Origin: Serpula lacrymans var. lacrymans S7.9
Lineage: Eukaryota; Basidiomycota; Agaricomycetes; Boletales; Serpulaceae
Direction of reading: 5' to 3'
Assembly (NCBI RefSeq): GCF_000218685.1
Contig: NW_006763294.1
Span: forward strand, 310,001 to 374,000
DNA length: 64,000 nt
Of this stretch, positions 11,105 through 23,002 are shown piece after piece. How positions within the stretch are numbered: position 1 is the first letter of the stretch; each line of letters begins with the position of its first letter. Under the pieces are notes generated by a model. The model worked only from the letters and a program-made list of their open reading frames with translations. It was not told the DNA's origin and made no database searches. The position numbers were made by a program, and so were the translations under genes.

Positions 11105-12201
11105 TGTAAGGACCATTTATTATTTTCTTATCTTCTCACTCCATGTCTTAGTTCTCAAACACTTTTCCTGTTACACCTCTGGCTCTAGGGCTAAAGGTAT
11201 CTTTTGCTATCCTGCTTCTCATAGCCCTCACAAACTTTTTTAATCATTGTTACCACTTTGTATCGCAGATCAGAGACTGGGTATCACTCCCAGCCAGCCA
11301 GCACAATGGGTAAGAACTGGTGGTAGACATCTCGCCGACCAGCTCCAAGCCCCATCAGTGCCTGGAGATATTAATAGACACTTTAGTCAGGATTGTACCT
11401 CACCACGAGGATATGGTTCCTGAACATGCGTGACAACACTTATTATTAGTACACTTTCTCATCTGCTGATTAATCTTCAAAGTCGTACAATAGTTATCCT
11501 TTTTCTTATTGGTTGGTTCCCCCTCAGACCACTTTTCTCTTATTCCTCTTTCGGTCTGAGGGATAGTGTGACAACACCAACAAGACTCAGTCTTGGGGCA
11601 CTGGAGCACAATGAAAACAACACTCAAAAGAAGAGGAAAAGGTGGGAGTGGTTACCCATTGGGTTTCAACAAGTGAGTTGTTGGTAGACAACAGGAGGAC
11701 TTGCTGAGTCCTTCCCCATGTATTGCTCCTGTATATATATATATACTAAATACATGAGGTACTGTACAGTTGTAAATAAAGTTTAAAGTCCAATGTTTAG
11801 CATGTGACCAGTCACATGGTGAGCCTAGACACTGGTCAGGTGACTATGAAAAGTCCGAAAATGTAAAGTAAAGTAAACGGTCATATGGTCAGTCATGTGA
11901 CTTGGAAAAAGTAAAAGTAAAAGTACAAAAAGTGAAGCGTAAGTAGGTGCTGGTATGTCAATTGTAACAGATAGACGGTTAGCTATAAACACCCTACACA
12001 CTCATGTATAGTTCTTTAGCTTTCTATTACTTGAAATATCCACTTTACTCCTCATCAGAAACCTCTGAGCCTACTCCCATATCCTCTACCTGCTATATTC
12101 ACTAGCATCTGTTGATCTTCAAAACTCATTGTACCTCTTACTCCCTGCAAGTGCAGTCAGAGACGGGTATTGTTTTTGTTATAGTTTATTGTTGCCTCAC
12201 A
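11105..12201 (+). mobile_element. Solo LTR inserted in the Crypton, itself carrying an insertion
   Basis: Begins TGTAAGG and ends CCTCACA, and is flanked by perfect 5-bp repeats GGTGT (11100-11104 and 12202-12206). Removing it joins the Crypton frame EEQR-C-PIAP exactly. It contains the hairpin-prone pair TCAGACC..GGTCTGA near 11525-11560 and a TATA-like box (CTATAAAC near 11983). Without the nested 403-bp insertion and its duplicated GATAG it is about 689 bp. Termini and internal order resemble the LTR at 13045-13641, so both belong to related families. Confidence 0.8.
11567..11969 (+). mobile_element. 403-bp element nested inside the solo LTR
   Basis: Begins TGTGACAACACC, ends CAATTGTAACA, and is flanked by perfect GATAG repeats (11562-11566 and 11970-11974). 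Removing it makes the host LTR collinear with the LTR at 13045-13641 (GGTCTGA followed by the TATA box). Its termini and 5-bp duplication fit a solo LTR. The right half carries AATAAAG and repeated GTCACATGAC-like sites and matches 7696-7907 in inverted orientation. No coding capacity. Confidence 0.75.
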
Positions 12202-12674
12202 GGTGTCCTATAGCTCCCACATTTCTGATCATGTTCTTATCCAGCTGTGCCAGATCATATGCAGGTTTGACCTTAGCAAACTATGCGGCCAGGCTCAGAG
12301 CTTGGCATTTATTGCATGGATACACCTGGACAATCGGTAGAGATGAATTGAGGGCAATACTCGAGGGAGCCAGAAGGCCCGCTCCAATTTCATCAAAAAG
12401 GCCCAGGAGAATGCCTATCATGCCAGCTTTGATCACAATAATGAGAACCGAACTCAACCTGGACGAACTGCAAGATACAGCCATTTAGGCTTGCCTGACA
12501 ACCACTTTTTACAGTGTTGCCCGTCTAGGGGAGTTCACTGTTCCTGCAATCAAAGACTTTGACCCAGCTAAACATGTCACCCGCTCAGATGTATCAGAAA
12601 CAACAGACAGGAATGGTCTAAAAGTAACCAAGTTCCATTTACCAACCACCAAATCGGCGCCAGTCACAGGAGAG

Positions 12675-12975
12675 TGACAAAACTGGATAAACCCAGTCTC
12701 TGCTAAAGCAGCCATTGTTTTTTATGGAGCATAGCCACCACTCCATGGAGTCATTATATTGTAGTGAGTAGCATCTCCGACTATAAGTAGTAGGGGGTTT
12801 AGTATAGGAATACCTCAGTTGTTTCTATAGCTTCTTAGGCAGCGGCTGAGGTATGTTACATTACATTTATTAGAGATCACCTTAAACTAACATCTATTGT
12901 AGTTTCACTTAGGTAAATAATAAAGTCATTTCTATAGCCTCTTAGGCAGCGGCTGAGTTTCACTTAGATTTATTA
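12675..12975. mobile_element. 301-bp insertion of unknown type
   Basis: Flanked by GAGAG on both sides (12670-12674 and 12976-12980). Excision restores the Crypton reading APVTGE-DTQW in frame. It starts TGACAAAACT and ends TTTATTA, so the ends are neither TG..CA nor inverted. Inside, a unit of about 110 bp is present twice: the start CTTAGGCAGCGGCTGAG recurs at 12831 and 12941, and TTTATTAGAGA recurs near 12867 and 12969. Type unresolved: truncated LTR or a small non-autonomous element. Confidence 0.6.
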
Positions 12976-13044
12976 GAGAGGACACTCAATGGGTGGTTCA
13001 GGAAGGTCCTACAGATCCTAAAGCAGCGCTTGACAACCATTTAC

Positions 13045-13641
13045 TGTGAGGAATCGATTTTTCTTATCGCATTCCCGTCACTCATCTTGCCCTTGGACTA
13101 GAGATTACAGCAGGTGTCTTATTACTTTTATCCTTTTTCTTCTTATTCTCTATTCACACTCACGTCCTATCGTACCTATGACGAGGTAGACTTGTTGTCG
13201 ACCCTCGAGAAGATATCCAGATGACATAGCCACAATCCAATGCTATGTTTGGGAATACTTCGGAGGAATATTGATAAGCAAAGAAGGTTGTGAGTCAGCA
13301 CCTTCTCATGGGCTTACTGATACAGCCAATCGCACATCCCTTACCAATACGTTTTCTCATACGATTAGTAAATACGATAGATCGGACCACCTTCTCCTTT
13401 TTTCTTATTGGTTAGCTAGCTGGTCAGACCACTTTCTCAGTTCTTCCCTTTCTTGGTCTGACCATCGCTGTTCACTATATAAAGAAGTACATACTCGATG
13501 TATTGTTCTCTAGTTCAATATTAGTTTGGATTTGCGCTCATACCGATACTCTTCATTCTCATACCCTGATTCACCGCCTTCCAGCAAGGACTTGACCAGG
13601 CATTGTGCTTTGTTATATAGCTTTGTATTTGTTGCCTGACA
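13045..13641 (+). mobile_element. Solo LTR inserted in the Crypton
   Basis: Begins TGTGAGG and ends CCTGACA (inverted ends with one mismatch), 597 bp, flanked by near-identical TTTAC and TTGAC. Excision joins the Crypton frame DNHL-TRQS directly. A TATA box (CTATATAAAG near 13475) and TCAGACC..GGTCTGACC inverted arms (about 13430-13465) are shared in order with the LTR at 11105. Confidence 0.8.
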
Positions 13642-13986
13642 TTGACGCGTCAATCCTGCAGATGGTCAGCAACATTTATTTTATTTGCATGGAAGCATAA
13701 GAAGGGTTTGCAACCATTATCAAAGAAAGAGTTTACCAAGCAAATCACAATCATCGTGAATGCAAAAGGACTCAACAAAATGAAAGGGCACAGCATTTGC
13801 ATCGGAGGAACCCTAGAGTACCTCCTGCAAGGAGTCCCTTTCGACGTAGTCAAGACAATGGGTAGATGGTCAAGCGAAGCTTTCACCATCTACTTGAGAG
13901 ACCATGCTTTGATCCTAGCTCCATACCTACAAGATTCACCATCACTAGAACTGTTCACGGGGTACACAATGCCTCCAGTGCGATAA

Positions 13987-14897
13987 AGCATAATTCCCTT
14001 TGTAAGCAACATCCCTACTCCTACAACATAGGTTTTGAGCTGCGCCTCATGTGTCATCTTTTGTTCTCCTAGTATCTGGGTACAGCTCACCTCAATATAT
14101 TTTTCTTTCAAGGCATGTTTTGAGCCGAAAAACCTTTGGTTTTTGCCCAACAATGCTTACAATCCCTTACAGATAATATCAAACAAGATATATTGCTATG
14201 TTTAATTACAGAACACTGATAGACATAGATAGGGGTATTATAGGCACGTGACAAAGTTTAACGCCGAACCAGCGGAAGAACGCGTTACACTTGCTTGCTG
14301 GTGTACGTTTAAGTATACAATGCGACTGGCAGCGATTTATCAAAGGTTTACTACAGACATTCACCAGCACGAGGTATGGAATATGTTTTTACTTAAAATC
14401 TCGTACCCCCCAAGCCGCTCACCTATACGGCAGGTATGCTCCGCAAGCCCTGCCCTTAATTTTAGAAGGTCTAACCAAATGCTAACTGTCATTTGCCCAA
14501 CATCAAGGCATTTTAATGCACGCCTTTCGAGCATGGCGTCAGCACCATGCCATCCATTATCATGTCAACTTAATTGCGTGAATATCTAGTACGTCGCCGC
14601 GTACTTGTTTTCCTTGTTTGCGTCTGAAAAGTACGAAAAGAGGATGTTGCATCAAGGCATTCCTTAGGTGTCATTGATCCCATGGTCAACCGGGTACCTA
14701 CGACGTATAATCCGCATAGCCAATCGGCGTTAGTTGCCTCAATGGGGAGCTTAACCTTTACATCGTGTGGGATCAGGGATCACTGTATGCTTCAACGTGT
14801 CCGTCACGGTCCTGCCACAGTCTGCACCACCTTGATGCATTTTGACTATTAAAGCACCTCAAAATTCAATTTCACAGACCCATGAACCTAGCACGTC
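13987..14897. other. Intergenic, upstream of the NLR gene
   Basis: No gene recognised. The stretch marks the right edge of the transposon block and should hold the promoter of the receptor gene. Open frames here have no recognisable domain. Confidence 0.4.
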
Positions 14898-17800
14898 ATG
14901 TCTCAGTCAACTCAACTAGTAGCTCAGGACCTCATAGCATCGTCGCAGGCTATTTCTGGCTCTCAGCTTCATGAACTAATGCAAGCGGCAGTGACGGTTG
15001 ATGCTCACCACAGTACATTCAGCGATATTGGTCGTGATCAAATCAACAATACCACAATTAACAATAACTACCAGGCTCCAAGTGCGGATTTCTAGTGTAT
15101 CTGTTGCTGTTGAGCTAATGCAATGTTGATTCTCAGATCGGGAACGACAGGACTTAGTGAACTGGCTGTCTCCTTTAAATTTCCACTTAGCGCAGGCTGA
15201 AATCTTTCAAAGTCGGCAAGAAGGAACGGGCAACTGGTTGCTTGAAGCAGACGAATTCAAAGACTGGATAGGAGGAAAGACAAAGACATTATGGTGTTCT
15301 GGAATGCGTAAGGATATCCCCTCCTAGTACGATAGAGTCACGCATATACTCTCACCTGACGTTACCTCTTAACAGCTGGCGCCGGAAAGACTGTCCTTGC
15401 GTAAGGGTTTCCATCGTAGGATGAAGCATCATCATTGATCATTTTCTTAGATCAATCATCATCAATCTTCTCCAAAAGAAGTACAAAAGCGATAACGTCG
15501 CCGTGTTGTACATGTATTGTAACCATAAAGACCACGCGAAACAAACAGAATACAACCTCGTTGGAAGCATGCTAAAACAGCTCGCTCAACAAAGCACTGT
15601 AACCTATGAAAACGTCAGGGACCTGTACGAGTTTCACAAATTAGCAGATTCGCGCCCAACTCTCCAAGATATTCAACAAACGCTGAAATCAGAAATAGAG
15701 AGGTTCTCTACAGTCTATATTGTTGTAGATGCTATAGACGAAACCACCGAGGACCGTGGGACGCGATCAGGGCTGCTTCGTATGCTTCGTTCCTTGGGAG
15801 CTAATGTTCAACTGCTGGTTACCTCTCGCGATGTTGCCTCGATAGGTAATAGTCTTGATGATCATGTACATCTCGAGATCCGCGCTCACGAAGCCGATGT
15901 GCGGAAGTACATCGAAAATCGCATACCCGAGGAACCAAGACTAAGCAAGCACGTAGCTGGGGATTTCAAGTTACAGGGAGAGATTTCAGATGCTATCGCG
16001 GAAAATGTGCAAGGAATGTAAGTGTACACCAATTTAACTTCATGCTATGGGTGAACTAATACTGTGTGAAGGTTTCTACTAGCCCGACTGCATTTGGATT
16101 CTCTGGGTACCAAGGTCAGCCGGCGAGATGTTCGAAAGGCGCTGAAAAATCTGCCCAGAGGGGTAGACAGCACTTACGATGAAACAATGGCTCGAATCGA
16201 GGGACAGAATAAAGATGATAGTGAATTAGCCATGAGGGCCCTTGGCTGGATAACTCATGCCTCCCGGCCTTTATTCTTCAAAGAACTTCAGCATGCTCTA
16301 GCTGTTTTGCCTGGTATGTCTGAAATGGATCCAGACGCACTCGTGGATGTCACTATCCTGACTTCTGTGTGTGGCGGCTTGGTTATGGTGGACAAGAAGA
16401 CTAATGTGGTTCGTCTAGTTCGTAAGTGATCGGGCGTTTCATATATTCTCGCTTGCTCATCATAACCTCAAGACTATACGGCCCAAGAATATTTTGACAA
16501 AACCCGTGCCATACGTTTCCCTAATGCCCAAACAGAAATTACTGAAGCGTGCCTGGCATATCTTTCTTTTAACACTGAAAAGTCTCCCCTTAATGCTTCT
16601 GATCGAAAGCTTTTACTCCAAAATAATGTGTTCCTTGGTTATGCCGCACAATACTGGGGTCGTCACGCTCGTGGCCACGTCGAAGAAATCAGTAAAGCCA
16701 CCATCCAGAGTCTCCTTCAAAGAAAGACAAGTTTCACAAACGCAATATATTTCCTCAGAGACCCCGGCGTCACAGGCAGCAGCACTGCACTGCACCTATG
16801 CACTTTCTTTGGTTTGGCATATACCATCGGCTATCAGTTGAAGGACGACCACCAAGCAGATCCTTTGGATCGTGAGGGCAGGACACCTTTGTCTATCGCA
16901 GCTGAAAAGGGTTTTGAAACTGTCGTGCATATACTGCTTTTTGAAAGCGGCGTCAACGTCAACGCGGCGGACCGTTCGGGGCGCACACCACTGTCCTACG
17001 CTGCGGAGCATGGCAACGACTCAGTGGTAAAATTGTTGTTGTCCAGGGACGACATTGACGTCAACTTGTCAAACCGAGACGGCCGGACGCCACTGTCATT
17101 TGTTGCGCAAAGCGGGAACGAGGAGACTGCGAAGATGTTATTATCGAGAGATAAGATTGACGTCAACAGCAAATCAGAGGATGGTAGATCACCGCTCTCA
17201 TTCGCAGCGCAAAGCGGATCTGTGGCTGTCGCCAGGCTCCTGCTGGAGAGAAAAGACATTGATGCTAACACTAGGACTCGAGATGGTCGAACGCCGCTGT
17301 CTCTCGCAGCAGAAAGTGGTGCAGACGGAGTTGTACGACTCTTATTGGAAAGGCCTGAGATTGATGTCAATTCCAAAAGGCAAGACGGTCGAACATCACT
17401 TTCATTCGCAGCAGAACGTGGTGCAGGATCGGTTGTAGCGCAGCTATTGGCCAGGCATGATATCAAAGTCGATTCGGCGACAGCAGATGGTCGAACATCT
17501 CTCTCGTTTGCTGCAGAAACCGGGGCTGAGATAGTTGTGAAGCTCTTCTTGGCTAGGAATGATCTCGATGTCAACTCCAAGAGGCAGGATGGTCGTACAC
17601 CTCTATCGTTTGCGGCAGAACGAGGGGCTGATGCAGTGGTGAAACTGTTGTTAGCGAGAAAGGACATCGACGTTAATGCGCCGAGACGGGACGGGAAGAC
17701 TCCACTCTCCTTTGCAGCCCAGAACGGGGCAAATACCGTCGTCCGGCTGTTGATGTCTAGACGTGACGTTGACATAAACGCTAAGGCGGCTGACGGCCGA

Positions 17801-20278
17801 ACACCTCTCTTATTTGCAGTGCAAAACGGAGCCGAAGCCGCTGCGAAGCTATTACTGGGGAGGGATGATGTCGATGTCAACTGCGCAAGGCTGGATGGAA
17901 TGACGTCACTTGCGTTTGCAGCACAGCTCGGAGTCGATGGAATAGTGAAGCTACTGTTGGCAAAAATAGACATCAACGTCAATTCGCAGAGGCGGGATGG
18001 TCGTACACCACTCTCATTCGCGGCACAGAGTAAGGCTACAGCCGCTGTAAAGCTATTTCTGGAAAGGGGGGACGTTGACGTTAACTGCATGGGGCAGGAT
18101 GGCAGAACGCCGCTCTCATTTGCGGCGGAGTATGGGGCTGATGATGTGGTGAAGCTGTTATTATCAAGGGAGGATGTCGACATTAATTCGAAGAGACGAG
18201 ACGGTCGCACTCCGCTCTCGTTTGCAGCTGAAAATGGAAGCGCGAAAACCGTGGAGCTATTGTTGGCAAGGAACGATATAGAAGCGAACCTGCAAAATAC
18301 CGACGGCTACACTCCGTTGTTTTTTGCTGCACGAAACGGGAACGCGGCGGTAGTAAAGTTACTGCTTGAAAAGGACGGGATATTGGTTGATACGAAGGAC
18401 AAGCACGGCTGGACCCCTCTGATGGCTGCTGCATCGTCTGGTTACTTGGAAGTGGTCCAAGAGCTGCTCAAGCACCCTGATATAGAGGTCAACTTGAAAG
18501 ACAATGATGGTCGCGGTTTACTGCATCACGCGGCAGGTCTGAAAAATACCAGCTTTCACATGGCGAAATTGATTCTCGAACATCCAGGGGTGCAGATTGA
18601 TATGGTGGACGTCAGTAATTCGACGCCTCTCATGGCTGCAGCAAGAACAGGATGTGTAGCAATGGTGTCGCAGCTGTTGAAAATGGGGGGCGTCGACATC
18701 AACGCAAGAGATAAGGGTGGTACAACCGCGCTTATGCTTGCGTCGAGGTCGTATGATGCTGATGAAGTACCACGGCTTCTACTAGCACATCCTGACATCG
18801 ATGTGAATGCACAGGATGACTATGGAAATACTCCGCTCTCGTATGCGGCGTGGGCGGGAAGCGCGCAGATGACACGAGATCTACTCGCTCATCCTGGTAT
18901 CGATGTCAATACAGCGAACAAAGCCGGAGATACGCCGTTAATTACTGTTGTGGACAAAGGATACACAACCGTAGCGGAGATGCTGCTCGCCCATCCTGAC
19001 ATCAACGTGAACTCCAGAAATAAAGGCGGCAAAACAGCATTCCACCATGTCATACGCTACGGCGGCTATCAAAACGCTAACCATCGACGGATGACGCGCT
19101 TGCTATTATCAAAAGACAGCATTGAAATAGATCAAGAGGACATGGGTTTTTGTTTGTCCTTACCACTTCTTTATGAGACTCCCTGGGACGGTGAGCTCGT
19201 AAAATCAATCCTTAGGCGAGGGCCCAGTACGGCTAAAGTGAACTGGCAAAATGATTACGGATGCACGCTGTTGTGGTTAGCAGCCTGGAACGGTGATGAT
19301 GAAGTCGTCGAGGTCTTACTGGCGCGCGATGATGCTGAAGTGAATTTGGTGTCCAATGAGGACGGTTACGCTATGGTGAAGCCGCCGCTATGGGCCGCGG
19401 TCACACAGAGTATGCTCGCGATGCCCGGCAACGATAATGGTGACGATTACCACGATCCCCGCCGCAGGAAGCAGTCCAAATACGAAGCAATAGTAAAGCT
19501 ACTACTCGCACGGCGAGATGTCGATGTCAACTTCAAGATCAAGGGGGGTGAAACGTTGCTTATACGAGGAGCAAAGGCTGGTTACGCGCTATTGGTTTCA
19601 CTGCTGATGAGTAGAGATGACATTGATGTGAACCTGGTCAACGACCGCGGCGAAGCTCCGCTACATTGGGCAGCACGTAATGGTCACGAAGAGGTGGCGA
19701 CAATTCTTCTTGACGGAAATAATGTATTCGTCAACTTGAAGGATGCCGACGGACATACGCCTTTACACTGTGCTGCTCTTGCAGGACATGAGGCCACGGT
19801 AAAAGCACTTCTCACACGAGAGGACATTTCAGTGAACGAGAAAAACACCGCTGGCCAAGCTCCTTTGCACACTGCGGCATCTCAAGGACATGATGCGGTA
19901 GTCAAGCTCCTTCTGTCGCGAGGTGACACCTTGGTCAATCTGAAGGACAATACAGGACAAACGCCACTTCACTGTGCGACGCGTAATGGTCACGAGGCAG
20001 TGGTGAAAGCTCTTCTTGCACGAGACGACACCCTGGTCACATTGAAGGATAAGGATGGACACATGCCATTGATGATCGCAGTTGTTCTTGGTGGAATGTT
20101 AGGGGTGATGAAGCTACTATTCACAAGAACTCTCCAAGACATCAGTTGGAATCGTGGAATCGATGGAGTTGGAGGCAAACGTACGGAAAAGGGGCAGGGG
20201 AGATACCAATCTGAACTGAAATATGGCCAAGACCGTGCCTTGCACGCCAGGCATAACTTAGTGAAATCGAAGTTGTAG
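14898..20278 (+). CDS. NACHT-ankyrin NOD-like receptor
   Basis: Apparently intact fungal NLR, 1,700 residues in six exons (14898-15081, 15137-15307, 15376-15400, 15451-16017, 16072-16421, 16473-20278; sum divisible by 3). The N-terminus carries a short signature, VDAHHSTFSDIGRDQINN, shared with basidiomycete NACHT proteins. The NACHT domain has Walker A GMPGAGKT (about residue 118) and Walker B IVVDAIDE (about 212), followed by VTSRD. HYTAQEYF marks the end of the winged-helix region. From about residue 560 come roughly 31 ankyrin repeats of 34 residues, very uniform in repeats 2-14 (DGRTPLSFAAE..VVKLLL), more degenerate around repeats 17-25. Fungal NLRs act in the cytosol in self/non-self recognition or programmed cell death; the ligand is unknown. 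The donor of intron 1 (GTGCGG) is the least certain join. Confidence 0.9.
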
Positions 20279-20657
20279 ATGAGGTTGACGACTTAATTGA
20301 TATTGATTCTGAAAGAAATTACGCTACATTAGACAAAATAATATATAGTAAGAAAATAAAAGAAACCTCAGTTGCAATAGTATCTGAATTTGAACGTTGA
20401 ACTTGAAGCCATATATTGAACACCACAGTATTTTACTAGCCGATCGACTCAGCTTGCTCATAACCTTCATGTCCCGCTAACAGTAGAAATTACCTCAAAA
20501 ACAAATACTCGGGCTGTTCCATTCCACCACACATAAGATTGGCATCCTGGCCAACCTCCAAGTTACTCGACGCACGTCCAGAGTCCATCTTCCACTCACC
20601 CCTTTGCCTCCCAGAGACCAATTTCGACACGTTCTTGCCCGCCTTGTCACTGCTGGC
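20279..20657. other. Intergenic spacer
   Basis: AT-rich 3' flank of the receptor gene and 5' leader of the pseudouridine synthase. The reading frame of the next gene is open upstream of its chosen ATG to about 20604 but without an ATG, so 20658 is preferred. Confidence 0.4.
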
Positions 20658-22886
20658 ATGGCTCCAGAACAGTGTCAAGCTGCACCAGCGACGTTTCTTC
20701 AGACACCTGGCCTCAAGAAGATACCCCCGTATTGGTACCCGTATACCACGATGGCGAAAATGAGATGGCTTGATCGCGAGATCTTGGAGGTGGTTTCAAC
20801 GGAGTTTAGGGATCGTTCTATGGAGTACTATGTGCGTAATTCAGGAAGAATGCAGGCTGTGTTTAAAACTGGTCTCCTCCCAGAGATACGCACTCGAATC
20901 GGGTGTGACAACTATCAATGGTAAAGTCGCAAAACCGGACACTGTCATTAGAAATGGAGACCGCATAGAGTATGTATAGTTCCAGATCGCATTTAGAGAT
21001 CTACTCTTGGATGGCTTGCACCAGGATGCGAAGACATGACTTCACACCACTAAATAATCCTTTCTAGAAACGTAGTGCATAGACACGAACCTCCAGTGAC
21101 GTCCAGCCCAGTCAAAGTATTATTACAAGACGATGAACGAGGATTTATTGTCATAGATAAGCCAGGAAGCATTGTGTGTAACCCCTCTTTTTCACTTGGT
21201 CTGTATCAAACTCACGATTGACCCTAGCCTGTTCACGCTTCTGGGAGGTACTTCCGACACAGTCTCGTCGAGATCCTGAAGAATGAATTCGGATACAAGA
21301 AAGTTTACAGTATGCTTGTGAAATTTCGTGCATCCCTCATAAATCTCGACACTCATCGGTCTTTTTATAGCTATTAACCGCCTGGATAGATTAACATCGG
21401 GTCTGATGATTATACCTTTGTCGTCTGAGTGCGCTCAAGCAATGTCAAAGGAGTTCATGGCCGGTACTGTGCGTAAAGAGTACGTGGCTAGGTGTAGAGG
21501 GAAGTTTCCAGCGTGAGTCGCTGTAAATTCTCTGGAGAACCGTGTTCTCGCTAAATCACGGTTCATCAGCGATGAACTCACTTGCGAAGAGCCTCTTCTA
21601 ACTGTTGATCGTCAAATGGGATTAAATATTGTCCATCCTGAAGGAAAAGTATGTTACATTCGTTTGTCTTTTGAGTTGAATAATGGATCAGTGACTTATT
21701 ATAGCCAGCTCAAACTATATTCAAACTAATACGTTACGATGAAAATACTAATACCAGTGTCATCCGTTGTGAGCTCAGTGTTCTGGTGTGCCTTAACCCT
21801 TGTGATAGCTGATAATTTTCTAGGTCAACCTCTCACAGGTCGCTGTAAGTCATCGTCTCCTCATGTACTTCTTGAATTTAAAAGAAAGTCGCAGCACACC
21901 AAATTCGTGTACATCTCCAATTCCTTGGATTCCCAATTGCGAACGATCCAATTTATTCTGAGACAAAAATATGGGTCAGTCCAGTGCCCTTCACTACGGC
22001 AACGCTCACGATCCAACCAAACATTTGCAGGGGCCTAATCTTGGTAGAGGGGGCGTAGATGTCGTACCTAGTGAAGAGCGTTCTGCTCCTGCGCCTCCAC
22101 CACATCTTCACTCAGAAATAAGCCCTGAATCATTATCTGATAAAATAACAGAGGTTGAAAATATAGACCCTGCAGTTGACAAGCCGAAACTGCTTCCAAG
22201 AGAAACAGGACACGATATCGGCATGGGATCACCTGTGCCACTCTCTGCAGAGGCGGTGGGTATCATCACGCGTTTACGAAATATGAAGGTAGGCAGTTGA
22301 TTCGATGAGCCTCTTGAGAGTATCAGAGTCGTGTTAATCATCGGTGCAGGACGAGGATGAAGACTGGAGTCGATGGCGAGATGTCGTCTTCCGAGCGAAA
22401 GGCGCACTGGTGCCCAAGGGGTTACCTCAAGTGCCGCTTCCACCCCAAAACAGAAGAAAAAGAGGGGGACCAAGCCAGGTAGATGAGGCTTCAAAAGACA
22501 CCATCAATATCGCTGTGAATGATAAAGTGAAATCATCCGAAACAGGGGAGGAATGTTCCACTCCTGAAGGGGACCCTAGCCTACAATTTTCGACAGAAGA
22601 AGCTCTCGCGAGATTGCCTAACATGCAAACACCTCCCAAGCAACAGCGTGACAACGAACCTAACACGACAGACACTGGGAAGACCGAAACACTGTACTGC
22701 CCAGAGTGTTACTTACCGCTGCACCCAGATCCCAAGCCAGAGAGGTTGTATATATTCTTGCACGCACTCAGGTATACTACTAGTTTGGGATCATTCGAGA
22801 CGGAGATGCCTGAATGGACCGCCGAGGGATGGGAGTGGGATCAGTCATGGCAGACTACTTACGATATAGGATTGGAGGTATTATAA
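20658..22886 (+). CDS. RNA pseudouridine synthase, RluA/RIB2-PUS9 type
   Basis: Converts uridine to pseudouridine in RNA; the closest yeast relatives modify tRNA U32. Eleven exons (20658-20831, 20884-20969, 21068-21173, 21228-21309, 21371-21512, 21570-21648, 21705-21768, 21824-21844, 21895-21974, 22031-22288, 22350-22886) give 542 residues. Seen: [21 protein letters not shown] and [14 protein letters not shown] (S4-like/N-terminal region), [17 protein letters not shown], the catalytic block [11 protein letters not shown] (Asp nucleophile in RLD), and [20 protein letters not shown]. The C-terminal extension contains CPEC plus His residues, a possible metal site. The deaminase domain of yeast Rib2 is absent, so PUS9-like is the better comparison. 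It converges on CWC15, with 116 bp between the two stop codons. Confidence 0.9.
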
Positions 22887-23002
22887 TGAGTTGATGACGC
22901 GTCAAGAAGTCGAGATGACCAACTCGTATGAGAGGTTTTGGAAGAATGAAAGAAGCCCTCCCATGCAAGTCAAAATAGCACATAGTACAATACATATACA
23001 TT

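Larger units (their letters stand above)
10850..13986 (+). pseudogene. Crypton tyrosine recombinase with insertions
   Basis: The coding blocks are collinear with an agaric Crypton recombinase: LWTPAGNPP near 10905, LEIIGALWAATTKETYRAGL near 11000, then APTFLIMFLSSCARSYAGL (12210), SSKRPRRMPI (12395), FYSVARLGEFTVPAIKDF (12510), HVTRSDVSETTDRNGLKV (12575), GPTDPKAALDNHL (13010), FAWKHKKGLQPLSKK (13690), GGTLEYLLQGVPFDVVKTMG (13805), LAPYLQ and a TMPPVR end. Three insertions (11105-12201, 12675-12975, 13045-13641) interrupt it, each between adjacent codons of the same frame. Even without them it is dead: TGA at 10925, TAG at 12486, and the catalytic HxxR Arg is Cys (13798-13800). Confidence 0.85.

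Noticed and set aside
7696..11969. A single 4.3-kb transposon bounded by inverted repeats CTGTTACAATTG..CAATTGTAACAG
   Set aside because: The right copy has its own other end at 11567 and its own GATAG duplication inside an LTR, so it is an independent insertion and not the terminus of an element starting at 7696.
16996..18210. 404-codon minus-strand ORF opposite the ankyrin repeats
   Set aside because: It is the mirror of the 34-codon repeat on the coding strand; periodic codon use keeps the antisense frame open. No independent features.
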